The notes below the pieces were generated by a model. That model did not search any database and had not been told where the DNA came from. It was given only the letters and a program-made list of their open reading frames with translations. DNA of 42,549 bases from CAZGZD01 sp964401915 (GTDB lineage: Bacteria; Patescibacteriota; Microgenomatia; UBA1406; GWC2-37-13). Location: positions 1 to 42,549 of the forward strand of contig CAYOAI010000008.1 in NCBI GenBank assembly GCA_964401915.1, written 5' to 3'. Position numbers and translations under genes: made by a program. Positions 15,697 to 25,333 of the stretch are shown one piece after another. The stretch's first letter is position 1. The number at the start of each line of letters is the position of its first letter.

Positions 15697-18501
15697 ATGA
15701 AATCATTTCGACTGTTTTTGTATTTAGCCCTTCTACTTGCTGTCGGTGTTTTTTTCTTTAATCCTCAAAGTATTTTTGCTCAATCAGACACAAGTGGAAC
15801 CACTATTGGCGACACAAATAATGAGCCAGTTGAGCCGCCGCCAATTCAACAACCATTCGTTGCTGCTCCTCAAAATTTTTTCCCCGCTCCAGTAACACCT
15901 TCTACAGCCCCAACGTGTAAAGCAGATGGCCAGAATTGCGTCCAACCAGGTGGCAACTGTTGCTCAAAAGTATGCACGGCCGGCAAGTGCGGAGCACCGC
16001 AGGTGGCAGCGGCAACAGGAGTGACGACAAGCGCTCCAGTTTCGACAGCGGCACCAGTGGAGCAGTATCAGCAATGTAGTAAGAATGCAGGCTGTCCAAA
16101 GAGCCTTGACGCTTTGTATAAATCAAGGGGAGAAAAATGCGCATCCTCGATTACTGAATTTCAGAGCGACCCAGTCAAATCACATTTTTGGATCGAGGAC
16201 CCAGATATCACAGCCCTTGGTAAATCCTCCGAACGTGGTCGACAATTTTTGAACTGGACACTAACAAGCAATGCCATAGACAACAGTATTCTACTTAAAC
16301 AGATTTGGGCGAATATGCGCAATATCGCATTCATACTCATCATTCTTGTCGTGGCTCTTATGGGTATTGGGATTATAATCGGACAGCGAGCTAATTTTAA
16401 TATTGGTGTGAACTTATGGTCAACTGGCCTAAGAATTGGCGGTGTGCTTTTGTATATCGTATTTTCGGCAACTATCGTCTTAATATTAATTCAGCTATCG
16501 GAGCTTCTTATGCGTCTTTTTGCCGATTCCTTAAGCGCAAAAAATCTACTTAATATATTTTTTGGAGGAGCGGGTGGTGCCGACAATTACACCAAATTTC
16601 AGGGATGTCGGGATCTTAATATCCGAATGGTAGAGTCAATAAAGATGGAGACGTTTTTAATCAAAGCCACAAACATATCCTATTACACATTGGCCTCAAT
16701 GCTTCTTGCTCGGAAGATCTTATTGTGGTTTCTGCTTTTTGTCTCACCATTTTTAGGCCTTTTACTTCCATTTCGTATACTTCGCGGAATTGCTGTAATC
16801 TGGATTGAAGTATTTTTTCAATGGCTTTTCTATGGACCATTAGTCGCTTTATTTTTGGCAGGGACAGCATTCCTTTGGAAATTCGGCATTCCCTTTATTT
16901 TTGACTTTTCGCAAACTGGTACGGTGAAGGGGTACGTATTCCCAACAGCAATCAATATCATAATAGGCGGCCCAGGACAAGTATTATCTGCCCTAAATAA
17001 CGCCAATAATGTAGATACTTTTGTCGAATATGTGATTACGCTCATCATGCTTTGGGGTGTAATAATTTTTCCGTGGTGGTTACTTCGACGAATCAGAGAT
17101 CATGGCAATGGAGTACTTGACGCAATCAAAAACATCCTACTTGCCATAAATGGCTCATTTAGATCAGACAAATCGCCCCAACAGCCACTCTCACCCAGCG
17201 CATTGACGTGGACGACTCCCACAGCCCGCACACTCTCAAAAGATAAGCAAACTACATCGACTGTGCGTTTTGAGAACATGGAGGACATTAAAAAAGCAAC
17301 GACAAGTGATATCGCCTCTACCTTAAATTTCAGTGCACGATCAATACAGGATATTGCCCGAGTCGAGACAGACCAAAGCGCAAGTAACGCATATGCTGTC
17401 AACTTCCAGAACCTGAAAGATCCGATGAAAGCTGAGACGACGACAGAGCGCGTGAAGTATACGAGCATAAGATCAGAACTCGAAGCTCGAGCGAATAAAA
17501 ACGACATGGAAGCGAGCCATCTCTTGTCTGGCCTGTCTCCTGAGGTTCAAAGCCAAAAAATTCTATCAACCATTACATACAAAGCGCCTGTTCAGATCTC
17601 ACTATCCTCAGATCAGATAAACGCGATCGGTCGAAGTGTGGCCCAAAATTATGTGATTATCCAGTCACTCTTTCACAAGACCAACGTGTCTGAGGATAAG
17701 ATCAAAAAGCTCCTTGAAGTACTGAGCCAACACTCACAAGATCCAGATAAAGAAAAAGTAAAATCGACGGCTGAGCGAGAAGTGGGAGTAAGCCGAGCTG
17801 ATATCGACAAAGTCTCAGGAGAGCTTAAGCAAATACTCGCAAAGCCCAGCGAAAACATTATGACTGCAATTGGACTGATTGGCCAAGAACATGGACTCTC
17901 TCAATCCGATGTACTCTCAGCACTTAGGATGATTTTGCCCGATACTCAAGGCGTAAGTGAAGAGGGGCCAGATAAGTTCATAGACATTTCAAAAGCCGTG
18001 GCAATTGAAGATTATGAAGCAGTGCGCTCTATGTGGGTCAACCACTATGAGAAAGGAGAGATTCCAACCACCCCAGATATACATAATCGAGCCGAATGGA
18101 TAGAAAAAGACGTAGCATTCCTCACCAATACCCTCAATAAGCTTATGTCTGACAATCTCGCATATAAGACAGCGGGCCTTGCTGACGTGTCCCAAATTCT
18201 ACCAATCTTTCTTATCAACAATTTCAAAGGAGATGAGCTATTGGCCTATCTGAAAGCCAAGCTTGAAGCAGCTCGCCAAGTAGGGCATCAGTTGACGACT
18301 GAGGAGAGTATCAAAAAACAGCTTGCAGCAGCAAGTGAGGAGTTTGTTGATGTAGCCACCCCTCACGCGGAGGAAAAAAAGAAAGAGATGACGACCGAGG
18401 AGGCGATAGATGAAAATGAAATTGAAAATGACAAGTCGGACTCAACTCACGACTCAGCACTTGATGCAATTGTCAAAAAACTCACAGAGGATAAAAAGTA
18501 A
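15697..18501 (+). CDS. VirB6/TrbL-like polytopic membrane protein with knottin-like head and long cytoplasmic tail
   Basis: A 934-residue protein. Residues 1-28 are a signal peptide; 30-125 are Pro/Thr-rich and contain a small Cys module (Cys 74, 81, 88, 89, 93, 98: C-x6-C-x6-CC-x3-C-x4-C), like a knottin. Five or six membrane helices lie between about 208 and 462 (for example IAFILIILVVALMGIGIIIG). The final 470 residues are hydrophilic and charged, probably cytoplasmic. The middle resembles VirB6/TrbL-type channel proteins in helix arrangement. No VirB4 or VirD4 ATPase is visible nearby; the downstream ClpC-like ATPase may supply energy or quality control, which is inference. Confidence 0.55.
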   Translation: MKSFRLFLYLALLLAVGVFFFNPQSIFAQSDTSGTTIGDTNNEPVEPPPIQQPFVAAPQNFFPAPVTPSTAPTCKADGQNCVQPGGNCCSKVCTAGKCGAPQVAAATGVTTSAPVSTAAPVEQYQQCSKNAGCPKSLDALYKSRGEKCASSITEFQSDPVKSHFWIEDPDITALGKSSERGRQFLNWTLTSNAIDNSILLKQIWANMRNIAFILIILVVALMGIGIIIGQRANFNIGVNLWSTGLRIGGVLLYIVFSATIVLILIQLSELLMRLFADSLSAKNLLNIFFGGAGGADNYTKFQGCRDLNIRMVESIKMETFLIKATNISYYTLASMLLARKILLWFLLFVSPFLGLLLPFRILRGIAVIWIEVFFQWLFYGPLVALFLAGTAFLWKFGIPFIFDFSQTGTVKGYVFPTAINIIIGGPGQVLSALNNANNVDTFVEYVITLIMLWGVIIFPWWLLRRIRDHGNGVLDAIKNILLAINGSFRSDKSPQQPLSPSALTWTTPTARTLSKDKQTTSTVRFENMEDIKKATTSDIASTLNFSARSIQDIARVETDQSASNAYAVNFQNLKDPMKAETTTERVKYTSIRSELEARANKNDMEASHLLSGLSPEVQSQKILSTITYKAPVQISLSSDQINAIGRSVAQNYVIIQSLFHKTNVSEDKIKKLLEVLSQHSQDPDKEKVKSTAEREVGVSRADIDKVSGELKQILAKPSENIMTAIGLIGQEHGLSQSDVLSALRMILPDTQGVSEEGPDKFIDISKAVAIEDYEAVRSMWVNHYEKGEIPTTPDIHNRAEWIEKDVAFLTNTLNKLMSDNLAYKTAGLADVSQILPIFLINNFKGDELLAYLKAKLEAARQVGHQLTTEESIKKQLAAASEEFVDVATPHAEEKKKEMTTEEAIDENEIENDKSDSTHDSALDAIVKKLTEDKK

Positions 18502-18512
18502 GGCGGACAATC

Positions 18513-18542
18513 TTGACATCAACCAGCCATATTGTATATATT
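18513..18542 (+). promoter_or_regulatory. Promoter TTGACA-18-TATATT, leaderless type
   Basis: TTGACA (18513-18518) and TATATT (18537-18542) precede ATG 18550 by 7 nt. The in-frame TTG at 18532 lies before the -10 box and is therefore unlikely to be the start. Confidence 0.6.
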
Positions 18543-18549
18543 AATATGC

Positions 18550-20655
18550 ATGCCCAATATTACCGACTCTCTAAAATTAAGCATCGCTATAGCAGTCGGA
18601 GTCTTCCTACTTCTTATTCTCATCATACTGTCTGTTGTCTTTACACTCGGTAAAAAGTCATCAAATAAAACGCCGCCACAACCCAATCAAACTGAGCAAA
18701 CAGAAGACAATGCATCAGTAGATGAAGCCGAATCAACGCCTACTAAACCAATTGCCACATATCCCGAAGTGTCTGTGGACACCTGGTCGACGCCAGCTTC
18801 ACTCACCAAGCAAACATCAAGTCGCATCTTCCGATACCCTCTGCAACAGAATTATGACAAGTCGCATTTCGTACAACTTGCAAATAGGATAGGTGGAATG
18901 CACAAGATTGTCGAAAAAGGCGATACATTTTTAGCGCAAGCCACGATTGCAGGAAAAGTACAATCCTCACTTCTTATTAATAAAAAAAACGGCTCATTTA
19001 TGTATTATTCAGAAAAAGGTATAGCTCTTCCAAAAGCGCAAAGTACAAATACTTTACCCACATTTGAGCAAGTGGGGACGCTACTGACTCGGATTACCAA
19101 TGACCCAACACTTTCCGTCACAGCAAAATATAAGAATAAGAAGACAGCTGGAATTACTTACTTTGAGGCACATCGTGATTGGGGAGAAGTGGGCGCCCCA
19201 ATATTTAATATTCTTGGACTTCTGAATATCCCGCAATCAGTCCCGCTTCAGAGTTTATCCTTCTCCTATGTAAATTCGACGTTGAATAAAAACCCCGACA
19301 TCGTAAGTACCTCAGACAAGGCAGACGGATATATAAGGCGCTCAGATTTTAATACGATGACAGTGGGAGTTGACGACAAGACAGGCCAAGTCACGTCCAT
19401 TGACTCCAATATCAGGCTCATCAAAAACACCAACCCCAAAGCAGTAAAGCCAATATCCTACTCAGCAGCAGTAAAGCTTTTACGCGAGAATAAATATAAA
19501 GATCTCTATACACTCCCGATTGGGGAAGAAGACATAAGTTTTGATAAAGCCTATCCAGACAATGCGGGTCATATCAAGAGTGTCACAATAACCGAATCGA
19601 CAATAGTCTATTTAGAAGATCTTCCTGTTGATGCTCAAGAGGAACTTGCGCCGTATTATTTATTTCGAGGCACCGGTCAGCTTGACTCAGGATATAAAGT
19701 CGCGATAGTTGCATCTGTCGCAGCATCATCTGACACTCCACCACCCCATGCAAAGCGACAAGTAATTACCAATGTCTTGGGCGCAAAAGCATATCTCGCA
19801 CAGCAAACAGCAGATAGCGACAGTGCTGATACGTCTGGAGATGATTCTCAGCAGATCGGAAAAATAGGAATCGAACCACTCCCGACAGTTCCGCCTACTC
19901 CAGCTCCAAGCTCACCGATATATACACCACCATGTAGAGATGACACAGTTAATAATCAAAGGACTGTAAATGGTGCGACTGTGGGGACTTCATCAAAAAA
20001 TAAAATAGTGTTTCCGCCAGGACTTACTCAATACGAACAAAATGTTCTGATTGAAATACAAAGGAGGAAAGATAATCCAGGGACATGTCCACGTGATGTC
20101 AGTGGAATCTCACCAACACTTTTCCTCTACAATAAGAGCGCCATAGCAGCAACTGTGTCACAAGGCAGACAATTGACATATGCTGAACCCGCGACTCAAA
20201 ATGTGGGTGGTTGGAATATCCTCGTCGATAAAAACAAACTCATTGTAGACGGCTCAAATTATCCATATCTTTATTATGAATATCTACCAATTACATATAC
20301 AAAGCAGAAAGAGGGATGGATAGTCGATAAGTCAAATCTGCACACGTTTGTAGATTCCATCATAAGACCACGGCTCAGACTTACCGCCTTTGAGGCAGAT
20401 AGAGCGGTATTTGAGCTGAATCACGCAGCGCGCTCTATATCAGGGAACACACTCTACGTAAGTCTTATTCCACAAAGCGAGCTAAGTGGTAAGCTGCCGC
20501 TTACAATCACACCACACCCAATCAATATGTATCGCTACCACTTCCGTCTATCGACTCCAACTACGACTGATTATAGGGCTAAGCCACCGCGTCTTACGCC
20601 CATTCAAAGAGGCGAATTTACTGCTCTTGAAATTGGGGCGGCTCCTTCTAAGTAA
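18550..20655 (+). CDS. Large membrane-anchored extracellular protein, unknown function
   Basis: A 701-residue protein with an N-terminal membrane helix (about 9-35: LSIAIAVGVFLLLILIILSVVF) followed by a polar Gln/Thr-rich linker and a long, mainly beta-type outer region. Residues about 285-400 include AAVKLLRENKYKDLYTLP and a YLEDLPVDAQEELAPYYLFRG segment, like the end of a PepSY-type or surface fold, but I do not recognise a family. A Pro-rich linker (PTVPPTPAPSSPIYTPP) at about 450 separates a C-terminal domain of about 220 residues. It lies between the VirB6-like gene and clpC, so it may belong to the same envelope complex. Confidence 0.6.
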   Translation: MPNITDSLKLSIAIAVGVFLLLILIILSVVFTLGKKSSNKTPPQPNQTEQTEDNASVDEAESTPTKPIATYPEVSVDTWSTPASLTKQTSSRIFRYPLQQNYDKSHFVQLANRIGGMHKIVEKGDTFLAQATIAGKVQSSLLINKKNGSFMYYSEKGIALPKAQSTNTLPTFEQVGTLLTRITNDPTLSVTAKYKNKKTAGITYFEAHRDWGEVGAPIFNILGLLNIPQSVPLQSLSFSYVNSTLNKNPDIVSTSDKADGYIRRSDFNTMTVGVDDKTGQVTSIDSNIRLIKNTNPKAVKPISYSAAVKLLRENKYKDLYTLPIGEEDISFDKAYPDNAGHIKSVTITESTIVYLEDLPVDAQEELAPYYLFRGTGQLDSGYKVAIVASVAASSDTPPPHAKRQVITNVLGAKAYLAQQTADSDSADTSGDDSQQIGKIGIEPLPTVPPTPAPSSPIYTPPCRDDTVNNQRTVNGATVGTSSKNKIVFPPGLTQYEQNVLIEIQRRKDNPGTCPRDVSGISPTLFLYNKSAIAATVSQGRQLTYAEPATQNVGGWNILVDKNKLIVDGSNYPYLYYEYLPITYTKQKEGWIVDKSNLHTFVDSIIRPRLRLTAFEADRAVFELNHAARSISGNTLYVSLIPQSELSGKLPLTITPHPINMYRYHFRLSTPTTTDYRAKPPRLTPIQRGEFTALEIGAAPSK

Positions 20656-20669
20656 GACGCGAGATTGAG

Positions 20670-20698
20670 TTGACTTCTGAGTCAAATAAACTAATAAT
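20670..20698 (+). promoter_or_regulatory. clpC promoter TTGACT-17-AATAAT, leaderless type
   Basis: TTGACT (20670-20675) and AATAAT (20693-20698) precede ATG 20705 by 6 nt. The -35 is one arm of a small hairpin TTGACT/AGTCAA (20670-20685), which might be a repressor site. Confidence 0.5.
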
Positions 20699-20704
20699 GA
20701 GAGT

Positions 20705-23563
20705 ATGGCCCTATTTGATTTTATTAAAAAAAGCAAGAGCAATGGAATGCCGCCTGCGCAGCAAATGAACGGCACAATGCAACCAACTATGCCAAGTGGC
20801 CCAAACGGGACAAATGGGACAGCAGTGCCCATGCCGACCAATGGCTCAGTTCCACCAATCTCGCTCAATGGTACAAATGGGTCAAATGGAGCTGTACAGG
20901 CTCAGAATCCTATTCAAATTCAGCCTAACCCGAATCAACCAACACAATCTCAGCAGCAAGGCGTACCTCAAGCGGCTCAGCCACAGACCCCGACCAATTC
21001 AAACCAAGCTCAAGCCGCAAGCATTAATAAAGCAGCTGAGCTTGACCTACTTACGCATTTTACCGAACGCTCAAACAGTGTATTTAAAGCCGCTCAACAA
21101 AAAGCTATTGAGTTGAAAAGCGACTTCATAGACAGTGAGCACTTATTGCATGGCCTTATTGCCGATAAGCAAATCTACCAGCTTTTTGTATCAGTCAATA
21201 TTCAGCCGCAAGCTATCGAGGATGAGCTGACAAAAATTTACAAAAAAGGCACTGGATCCAATACTCCTTCAGCGACCCCCCGCATCAAAAGCATTCTTGA
21301 TCATTCTCTTGTTGTGGCGCGCAAATTGGGGTATGAGTTTATCTCGCCGGAGCATATTCTGCTTTCCGCTTATAATGAAAAAGAGGGAGCAGCTGCTCAG
21401 ATCCTCACTCGACTTGGACTTAAAGAAGCAGATCTGAATCAACAAATTACAGGCAAAAAAAAAGGAATTGATGAGGATGCAGAAGAGGCTCAAAACATTC
21501 TTGAAAAATACACAATTGACCTGACTCAAAAGGCAAGAGAAGGCAAGCTCGATCCAGTTGTCGAGAGATCTGACGTAATTGAACGTACAATACATATCTT
21601 GTCGCGCCGAACTAAGAATAATCCAGCCCTCATTGGAGAAGCGGGTGTCGGCAAGACTGCGATTGTCGAGGGCCTCGCACAAAAGATTATCGCCAAGCAA
21701 GTCCCCGAGACTTTCCTCAACAAAAGACTTCTCCAGCTCGATCTCATGAGCCTCATAGCTGGAGCCTCGCACCGAGGCGATTTTGAAAATCGTATTAAGG
21801 GACTCATTGAAGAAATACAGAAGCAAGAGGGCAGTATCATTCTTTTCATAGATGAGCTACACAATATTGTCGGTGCGGGATCGTCCGGCGAAGGATCACT
21901 TGATGCCTCCAACTTTTTCAAGCCCGCACTTTCCCGAGGTCACTTGCAGATGATTGGCGCCACCACTCTCACCGAGTATAGAAAATATATTGAGAAAGAC
22001 CCTGCCCTTGAGCGCCGATTTCAACCCATTGTAGTACCCGAGCCAACTGAAGAGCAGACAGTCAAGATGCTTATGGCAATCAAGGACAAATACGAAGCGT
22101 ACCACAAGGTGAGTATTCCACAAAGCGCGATCGAGGCGGCTGTATCATTGTCCAAAAGATATGTCGGGGATAGATTCTTGCCAGACAAGGCAGTTGACCT
22201 GCTTGATGAGGCGGCGGCGGCCGTACGACTGCCACTCATATCTTTGCCTGAGGTGCTAAACTCCCTCGGCACACGACTTAGCCAGCTCAAACAAGAGCTG
22301 GATGAAGCCAAAAAACAAAAAGATGATGTAAAAGTCGAGATCTTACAACCAAAAATAGATGAGATACAAAAGCAGCTCGATGAGAAGCAAAAAGAATACG
22401 AGATGAAAAAAGCTCAGACAACAGATGCCATAACCAGCGACATAATCCGCTCAGTTGTTGCCCGCTGGACAGGGATACCAGTCGACAAGATCTCAGAGTC
22501 AGAGACTCACACATTGTCCAATCTTGAAGACCTTATCCACGAACGACTTATCAATCAGGAAGAAGCAGTATCAGCAGTCGCGGCAGCCGTACGCCGAAGT
22601 CGAGCTGGACTTAAGTCCAAAGGCAGACCTATTGGTAGTTTTGTATTCTTGGGTCCAACCGGTGTCGGTAAGACTGAGCTTGCCAAAAGCTTAGCTGAGA
22701 TACTGTTTGGACACGAAGACGCGATGATAAGACTCGATATGACTGAGTTTATGCAAAAGCACGAGGTAGCAAAGCTGCTTGGCGCACCACCTGGATACGT
22801 GGGATATGAGGAGGGAGGCAAGCTGACTGAAGCTGTACGACGCAAGCCATACAGCGTCGTTCTTTTTGATGAGATTGAAAAAGCTCACAAGGATATTTTT
22901 AATATACTACTTCAGATCCTTGATGACGGCCGTCTGACTGACAATAAAGGCCACACCATATCATTCAAAAACACAGTCATCATCTGCACATCAAATATTG
23001 CCACCGAGATAATTCAGAAAGAGCTTCTTCAAAAAAGCAAAGCTCCTAAAAAAGCCAAAGAAGAAACAGAGCCAGAAAAAGAAGTAGACAAAAGTAAGAT
23101 GCATGATGTGGTAATGAATGAGCTGAACAACTTTTTCAGGCCAGAGCTTGTCAATCGATTCGATGAAGTCATCATCTTTGAGCCGCTTAAGCTTAAGCAT
23201 ATGACAAGCATTGTCCAGCTCCAGCTTCTTAGTGTCAAGAAGCTGCTTGAGGATCAACAACTTGGATTTTCTTGCAATACTGATGTCGTTGATGAGATTG
23301 TCCGAGCTGGATTTGATCCAGTCTTTGGAGCACGACCGCTCAGGCGCACTATACAAAAGCTCATCGAGAATCCATTGTCACAACTTATCATCGATGGAGA
23401 GGCCAATGAGGGAGACCGCGTAGATATTGGATTTATCGATAAAAAGTTCACATTTAAAGTCGTAAAATTCACCCCACAGCCAAATAATTCAAATGTACAA
23501 AATTTCACTCCACTCCCTGCATATCTATTAAATACTGTAGAGTCAAGTGCTCAAAAAAAATAA
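20705..23563 (+). CDS. clpC: ClpC-like AAA+ unfoldase with a disordered N-terminal extension
   Basis: A 952-residue Hsp100 protein. Residues 10-105 are low-complexity and rich in Asn, Gly, Pro and Gln (NGTNGT repeats), absent from ordinary ClpC. The Clp_N double repeat spans about 115-250. AAA domain 1 has Walker A GEAGVGKT (311-318) and Walker B FIDE (381-384). A short coiled middle segment (about 520-570) is ClpC-like, much shorter than the ClpB arm. AAA domain 2 has Walker A GPTGVGKT (650-657), LFDEIEKAH and the C-terminal D2 small domain. It should unfold proteins for ClpP or remodel complexes. Its place beside secretion-like genes suggests a role at the envelope, which is inference. Confidence 0.9.
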   Translation: MALFDFIKKSKSNGMPPAQQMNGTMQPTMPSGPNGTNGTAVPMPTNGSVPPISLNGTNGSNGAVQAQNPIQIQPNPNQPTQSQQQGVPQAAQPQTPTNSNQAQAASINKAAELDLLTHFTERSNSVFKAAQQKAIELKSDFIDSEHLLHGLIADKQIYQLFVSVNIQPQAIEDELTKIYKKGTGSNTPSATPRIKSILDHSLVVARKLGYEFISPEHILLSAYNEKEGAAAQILTRLGLKEADLNQQITGKKKGIDEDAEEAQNILEKYTIDLTQKAREGKLDPVVERSDVIERTIHILSRRTKNNPALIGEAGVGKTAIVEGLAQKIIAKQVPETFLNKRLLQLDLMSLIAGASHRGDFENRIKGLIEEIQKQEGSIILFIDELHNIVGAGSSGEGSLDASNFFKPALSRGHLQMIGATTLTEYRKYIEKDPALERRFQPIVVPEPTEEQTVKMLMAIKDKYEAYHKVSIPQSAIEAAVSLSKRYVGDRFLPDKAVDLLDEAAAAVRLPLISLPEVLNSLGTRLSQLKQELDEAKKQKDDVKVEILQPKIDEIQKQLDEKQKEYEMKKAQTTDAITSDIIRSVVARWTGIPVDKISESETHTLSNLEDLIHERLINQEEAVSAVAAAVRRSRAGLKSKGRPIGSFVFLGPTGVGKTELAKSLAEILFGHEDAMIRLDMTEFMQKHEVAKLLGAPPGYVGYEEGGKLTEAVRRKPYSVVLFDEIEKAHKDIFNILLQILDDGRLTDNKGHTISFKNTVIICTSNIATEIIQKELLQKSKAPKKAKEETEPEKEVDKSKMHDVVMNELNNFFRPELVNRFDEVIIFEPLKLKHMTSIVQLQLLSVKKLLEDQQLGFSCNTDVVDEIVRAGFDPVFGARPLRRTIQKLIENPLSQLIIDGEANEGDRVDIGFIDKKFTFKVVKFTPQPNNSNVQNFTPLPAYLLNTVESSAQKK

Positions 23564-23676
23564 CTTACCGAAGACTTCTTTTTATTCCTTACGCCTTATT
23601 CTCAATTTCAGACGAGATAAGCATTACCTCAACACATTCGTACTCAAGTAGTTTGTCCGCAGTCTGACTAATTACT

Positions 23677-24777
23677 TTATATGAAAAGCATGAGGCCTAT
23701 GAGAAGTAATCCAGATATACCCACAAACCATGCAGCAGCAGATGATCCAGCAGCTGGCACAGTAGGCGCGGCTGTTGTGGTCTGATTTGAAGATGTTGTT
23801 TGATTTGAAGATGTAGACTGCTCTGCACTTGTCGCTCCATTTTCAGCCAAGATAATCTCAGTTGGACTTGCACCAGGGACATCGGTTGGTGTATTAGTCG
23901 GCGTATTAGTAGCCGTTGGATCAACTGCTGGAGGAGTTCCTGTGGGAGTTGATGTCGGTGTACCTGTTGGCGTTGATGTAGGAGTAGACGTGGGAGTTGA
24001 TGTCGGTGTACTCGTCGCGTGAGGTGGTATCGGTGTATTTGTTGCGATTATGACTGGAACTGTCGGGCAAGGGGCAAATTCACAAGATGGAGGAACGCGG
24101 ACAACTGTGCCACCACCTGGGCATACCTTTGCATCTTCTTGACATCGGGTCACTGCTGGTCCACAGCTACCATTATTACACGATCCAGAACAGCAACCAC
24201 CGCCATTACCATTACATGCAGTCCCATTTGTCTTACAACATATACCATTTGTGCCACTACATGCGCCTGATGCACAACATACACCACTCGCATTGCCACC
24301 ATTTCTACCACACGGTTCACCAATCGCTTTAAGTCCATTCGGGCAAGCATTCGGCGATGGAGATACTGATCCAGGACAGGCGGCAAATTCACAAGATGGG
24401 GGAACACGCACGACTGTGCCACCACCTGGGCAGATTTTGGCGTCTTCCTGGCAACCCACGACCGGCGCACATTGATTATTAGTACACACCCCAGAACAAC
24501 ACTGAGTGCCAGGATTATCCCCCCCACCAAACCCACATCTTTCCCCAGCTGGTTTACAAGTTGGAGCCGTTGCCTTTGGACTAAAAATTTGGGTAAATTG
24601 TGTGAGATACACCCCAATTATTGTGCCTAAGAGGATAATAATCAGGGACACCGTAATTAAGATTTTTTTCTTATCCTTATTTCCCTTTTTTGAACTATCG
24701 GCAGTATCTGAGGCCTTGATATTACTCTGAAGTGGGGATGAATTCGTTGATGGAGCTTCACCAGATAAGGTACTCAT
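23677..24777 (-). CDS. Cys-rich surface protein anchored at both ends
   Basis: A 366-residue protein with a polar basic N-terminus, a membrane helix at about 38-58, a Cys-rich region (74-238), a TPTS/TPTG-rich stalk (245-300), a Ser/Thr/Gln-rich stretch and a C-terminal membrane helix (346-366) without a charged tail. The Cys-rich part has knottin-like units (CKPAGERCGFGGG...CCSGVCTNNQC) and a nearly exact duplication of a 27-residue unit (109-135 and 212-238). No sortase motif is visible. The first unit resembles the Cys module in the VirB6-like protein (15697-18501). Likely a loop-like surface structure or adhesin; function unknown. Confidence 0.65.
   Translation of the reverse strand: MSTLSGEAPSTNSSPLQSNIKASDTADSSKKGNKDKKKILITVSLIIILLGTIIGVYLTQFTQIFSPKATAPTCKPAGERCGFGGGDNPGTQCCSGVCTNNQCAPVVGCQEDAKICPGGGTVVRVPPSCEFAACPGSVSPSPNACPNGLKAIGEPCGRNGGNASGVCCASGACSGTNGICCKTNGTACNGNGGGCCSGSCNNGSCGPAVTRCQEDAKVCPGGGTVVRVPPSCEFAPCPTVPVIIATNTPIPPHATSTPTSTPTSTPTSTPTGTPTSTPTGTPPAVDPTATNTPTNTPTDVPGASPTEIILAENGATSAEQSTSSNQTTSSNQTTTAAPTVPAAGSSAAAWFVGISGLLLIGLMLFI
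24064..24453 (-). repeat. Intragenic duplication of a 27-codon Cys unit
   Basis: The copies lie at 24373-24453 and 24064-24144. The proteins differ at only two positions (Ile/Val and Ala/Pro) while the DNA differs at several synonymous sites. This indicates an older duplication kept by selection on the protein. Confidence 0.8.
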
Positions 24778-24789
24778 ACTTTAATGTCC

Positions 24790-24819
24790 ATTTTAAAGGA
24801 ATATTGAAGCAGATGTCAA
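24790..24819 (-). promoter_or_regulatory. Promoter of the Cys-rich surface protein gene
   Basis: On the minus strand TTGACA (24814-24819) and TAAAAT (24790-24795) are 18 nt apart, 12 nt before ATG 24777. Confidence 0.5.
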
Positions 24820-24884
24820 CCTTACGCACGCTGACACTTGATTTTGCCAACTAGATTGGAGGAGGGGATATCTCCAGGTTTTCT

Positions 24885-25316
24885 CTAATGCTTTTCTGTA
24901 GCGCTTACGAGTCCAGGCGATTTTTCAGCCAGCTTGAGGACTTTTCCCAGCGCGTCGAGATTCAGATCTTCTATTGACTTGAATCGAATACAGCTTTTGC
25001 CCACCCTGACTCGCCCCAGTTTACTTTTATATTTTTCAGCAATATACTCGCCATCTTCGAGCGCACACACATACAGACTTATATAATTTTTCTGACTGGC
25101 AAGACCTACAGTGTGCCAGTCAAGCACTTCCTTTTTGTTGTTTTTGTATTTGAAGCTTCCATAGCCGAGCATGTTGTAGGAAAAGTGCGGAGTGAGACTT
25201 GGAGCCGTCTTTTGAATAAATTCGTGTAGGCGCTTGATTATGGCTTGTCTATCCGGCTCAAGCATATTGATATACTCGTCCACTGACTTGGCCGCAACTT
25301 TCTTAAACATGTTCAT
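24885..25316 (-). CDS. DUF1801 family protein (YdhG-like)
   Basis: A 143-residue soluble protein with the DUF1801 pattern: SVDEYINMLEPDRQAIIKRLHEFI, then PHFSYNMLGYGSFKYKN, and the SLYVCALEDGEYIAEKYKSKLG middle with a final RFKSIEDLNLDALGKVL. The family has a frataxin-like fold and its role is not established. It is the third gene of a minus-strand operon, 17 bp after a second DUF1801 gene. Confidence 0.8.
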   Translation of the reverse strand: MNMFKKVAAKSVDEYINMLEPDRQAIIKRLHEFIQKTAPSLTPHFSYNMLGYGSFKYKNNKKEVLDWHTVGLASQKNYISLYVCALEDGEYIAEKYKSKLGRVRVGKSCIRFKSIEDLNLDALGKVLKLAEKSPGLVSATEKH

Positions 25317-25333
25317 ATTTTTTTGATATACTT

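Noticed and set aside
18532..18549. Upstream TTG as start of the 701-residue protein
   Set aside because: The TTG lies before the -10 box of a good TTGACA-18-TATATT promoter, so it would not be in the mRNA.
23564..23676. Intrinsic terminator between the convergent clpC and Cys-rich protein genes
   Set aside because: Only GAAG-A-CTTC followed by T's is visible, and a one-base loop cannot form a stable hairpin. No other stem found.
23935..24045. Short tandem DNA repeats that look CRISPR- or satellite-like
   Set aside because: They encode the TPTS/TPTG stalk of the surface protein in frame. There are no spacers of even length.
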